Below, in pieces: positions 6,161 to 6,252 of a DNA stretch of 6,252 bases. Location: the NCBI GenBank assembly GCA_900770865.1, contig CAAGLU010000014.1, positions 1 through 6,252 of the forward strand. The letters are read 5' to 3'. This stretch comes from an uncultured Atopobiaceae bacterium (GTDB lineage Bacteria; Actinomycetota; Coriobacteriia; Coriobacteriales; Atopobiaceae). The translations under genes were made by a program, and so were the position numbers. The first letter of the stretch is position 1. Each line of letters starts with the position of its first letter. A model generated the notes under the pieces. That model saw nothing but the letters and a program-made list of their open reading frames with translations, ran no database searches and was not told the DNA's origin.

Positions 6161-6252
6161 GGAGAAGCCGGTGAACGAGAGCATCAGGCCGCCGCAGGTG
6201 TTAGCACCATCGTCTACCTGGCCATACTCGCCAAAGGTGAACTCGGTGAGGA
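6155..6252 (-). CDS. C-terminal end of an unidentified protein
   Basis: The minus-strand frame is open from the window edge to TAG at 6157-6155, giving 31 residues that start LTEFTFGEYG and end GGLMLSFTGFSK. I do not recognise the family. The segment is mixed in character, with no membrane helix and no repeat. Codon choice (mostly G or C in the third position) matches the neighbouring genes, which supports real coding. It lies 66 bp upstream of the aldehyde dehydrogenase on the same strand with no terminator between them, so the two are probably co-transcribed and may share a pathway. The rest of the gene is beyond the right edge. Confidence 0.55.
   Translation of the reverse strand, partial: LTEFTFGEYGQVDDGANTCGGLMLSFTGFSK

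Overview
The window comes from a high-GC bacterial chromosome with strongly G/C-biased third codon positions. The gene content (a water-forming NADH oxidase, a PcrA-type helicase with a C-terminal Tudor-like domain, an IclR regulator and an NAD(P)-dependent aldehyde dehydrogenase) together with intergenic palindromes suits a fermentative anaerobic actinobacterium. Class Coriobacteriia (an Olsenella/Atopobium-like organism) is my best guess. This is an inference from composition and protein style; no rRNA or tRNA is present to confirm it.

Layout, left to right. Bases 1-888 (+) are the 3' two-thirds of a flavin NADH oxidase gene, closed by a rho-independent terminator at 895-918. Bases 917-981 hold a near-perfect 32-bp palindrome that runs into 21-bp direct repeats. 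Bases 1053-3602 (+) encode a complete UvrD/PcrA helicase; its coding sequence contains an in-frame palindromic segment (2784-2857) and its stop codon forms the first three bases of a 29-bp palindrome (3600-3628). Bases 3752-4513 (+) encode a complete IclR-family regulator. It converges on a minus-strand aldehyde dehydrogenase (6088-4655), with a strong 11-bp-stem hairpin between the two (4584-4613). The right edge carries the last 31 codons of another minus-strand gene (6252-6155), probably co-transcribed with the dehydrogenase.

How the genes relate. The helicase is a housekeeping DNA repair and replication gene and looks functionally separate from its neighbours. NADH oxidase removes oxygen at the expense of NADH, and aldehyde dehydrogenase makes NAD(P)H while oxidising an aldehyde, so both bear on redox balance; they are not in one operon. 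The IclR regulator is the natural candidate to control the dehydrogenase operon, because IclR proteins usually regulate adjacent catabolic genes, but no operator could be assigned.

No complete novel system is visible. The most unusual content is the set of three palindromic elements in, at the end of, and just upstream of the helicase gene. One of them appears to have been absorbed into the protein as a low-complexity insert before helicase motif V.
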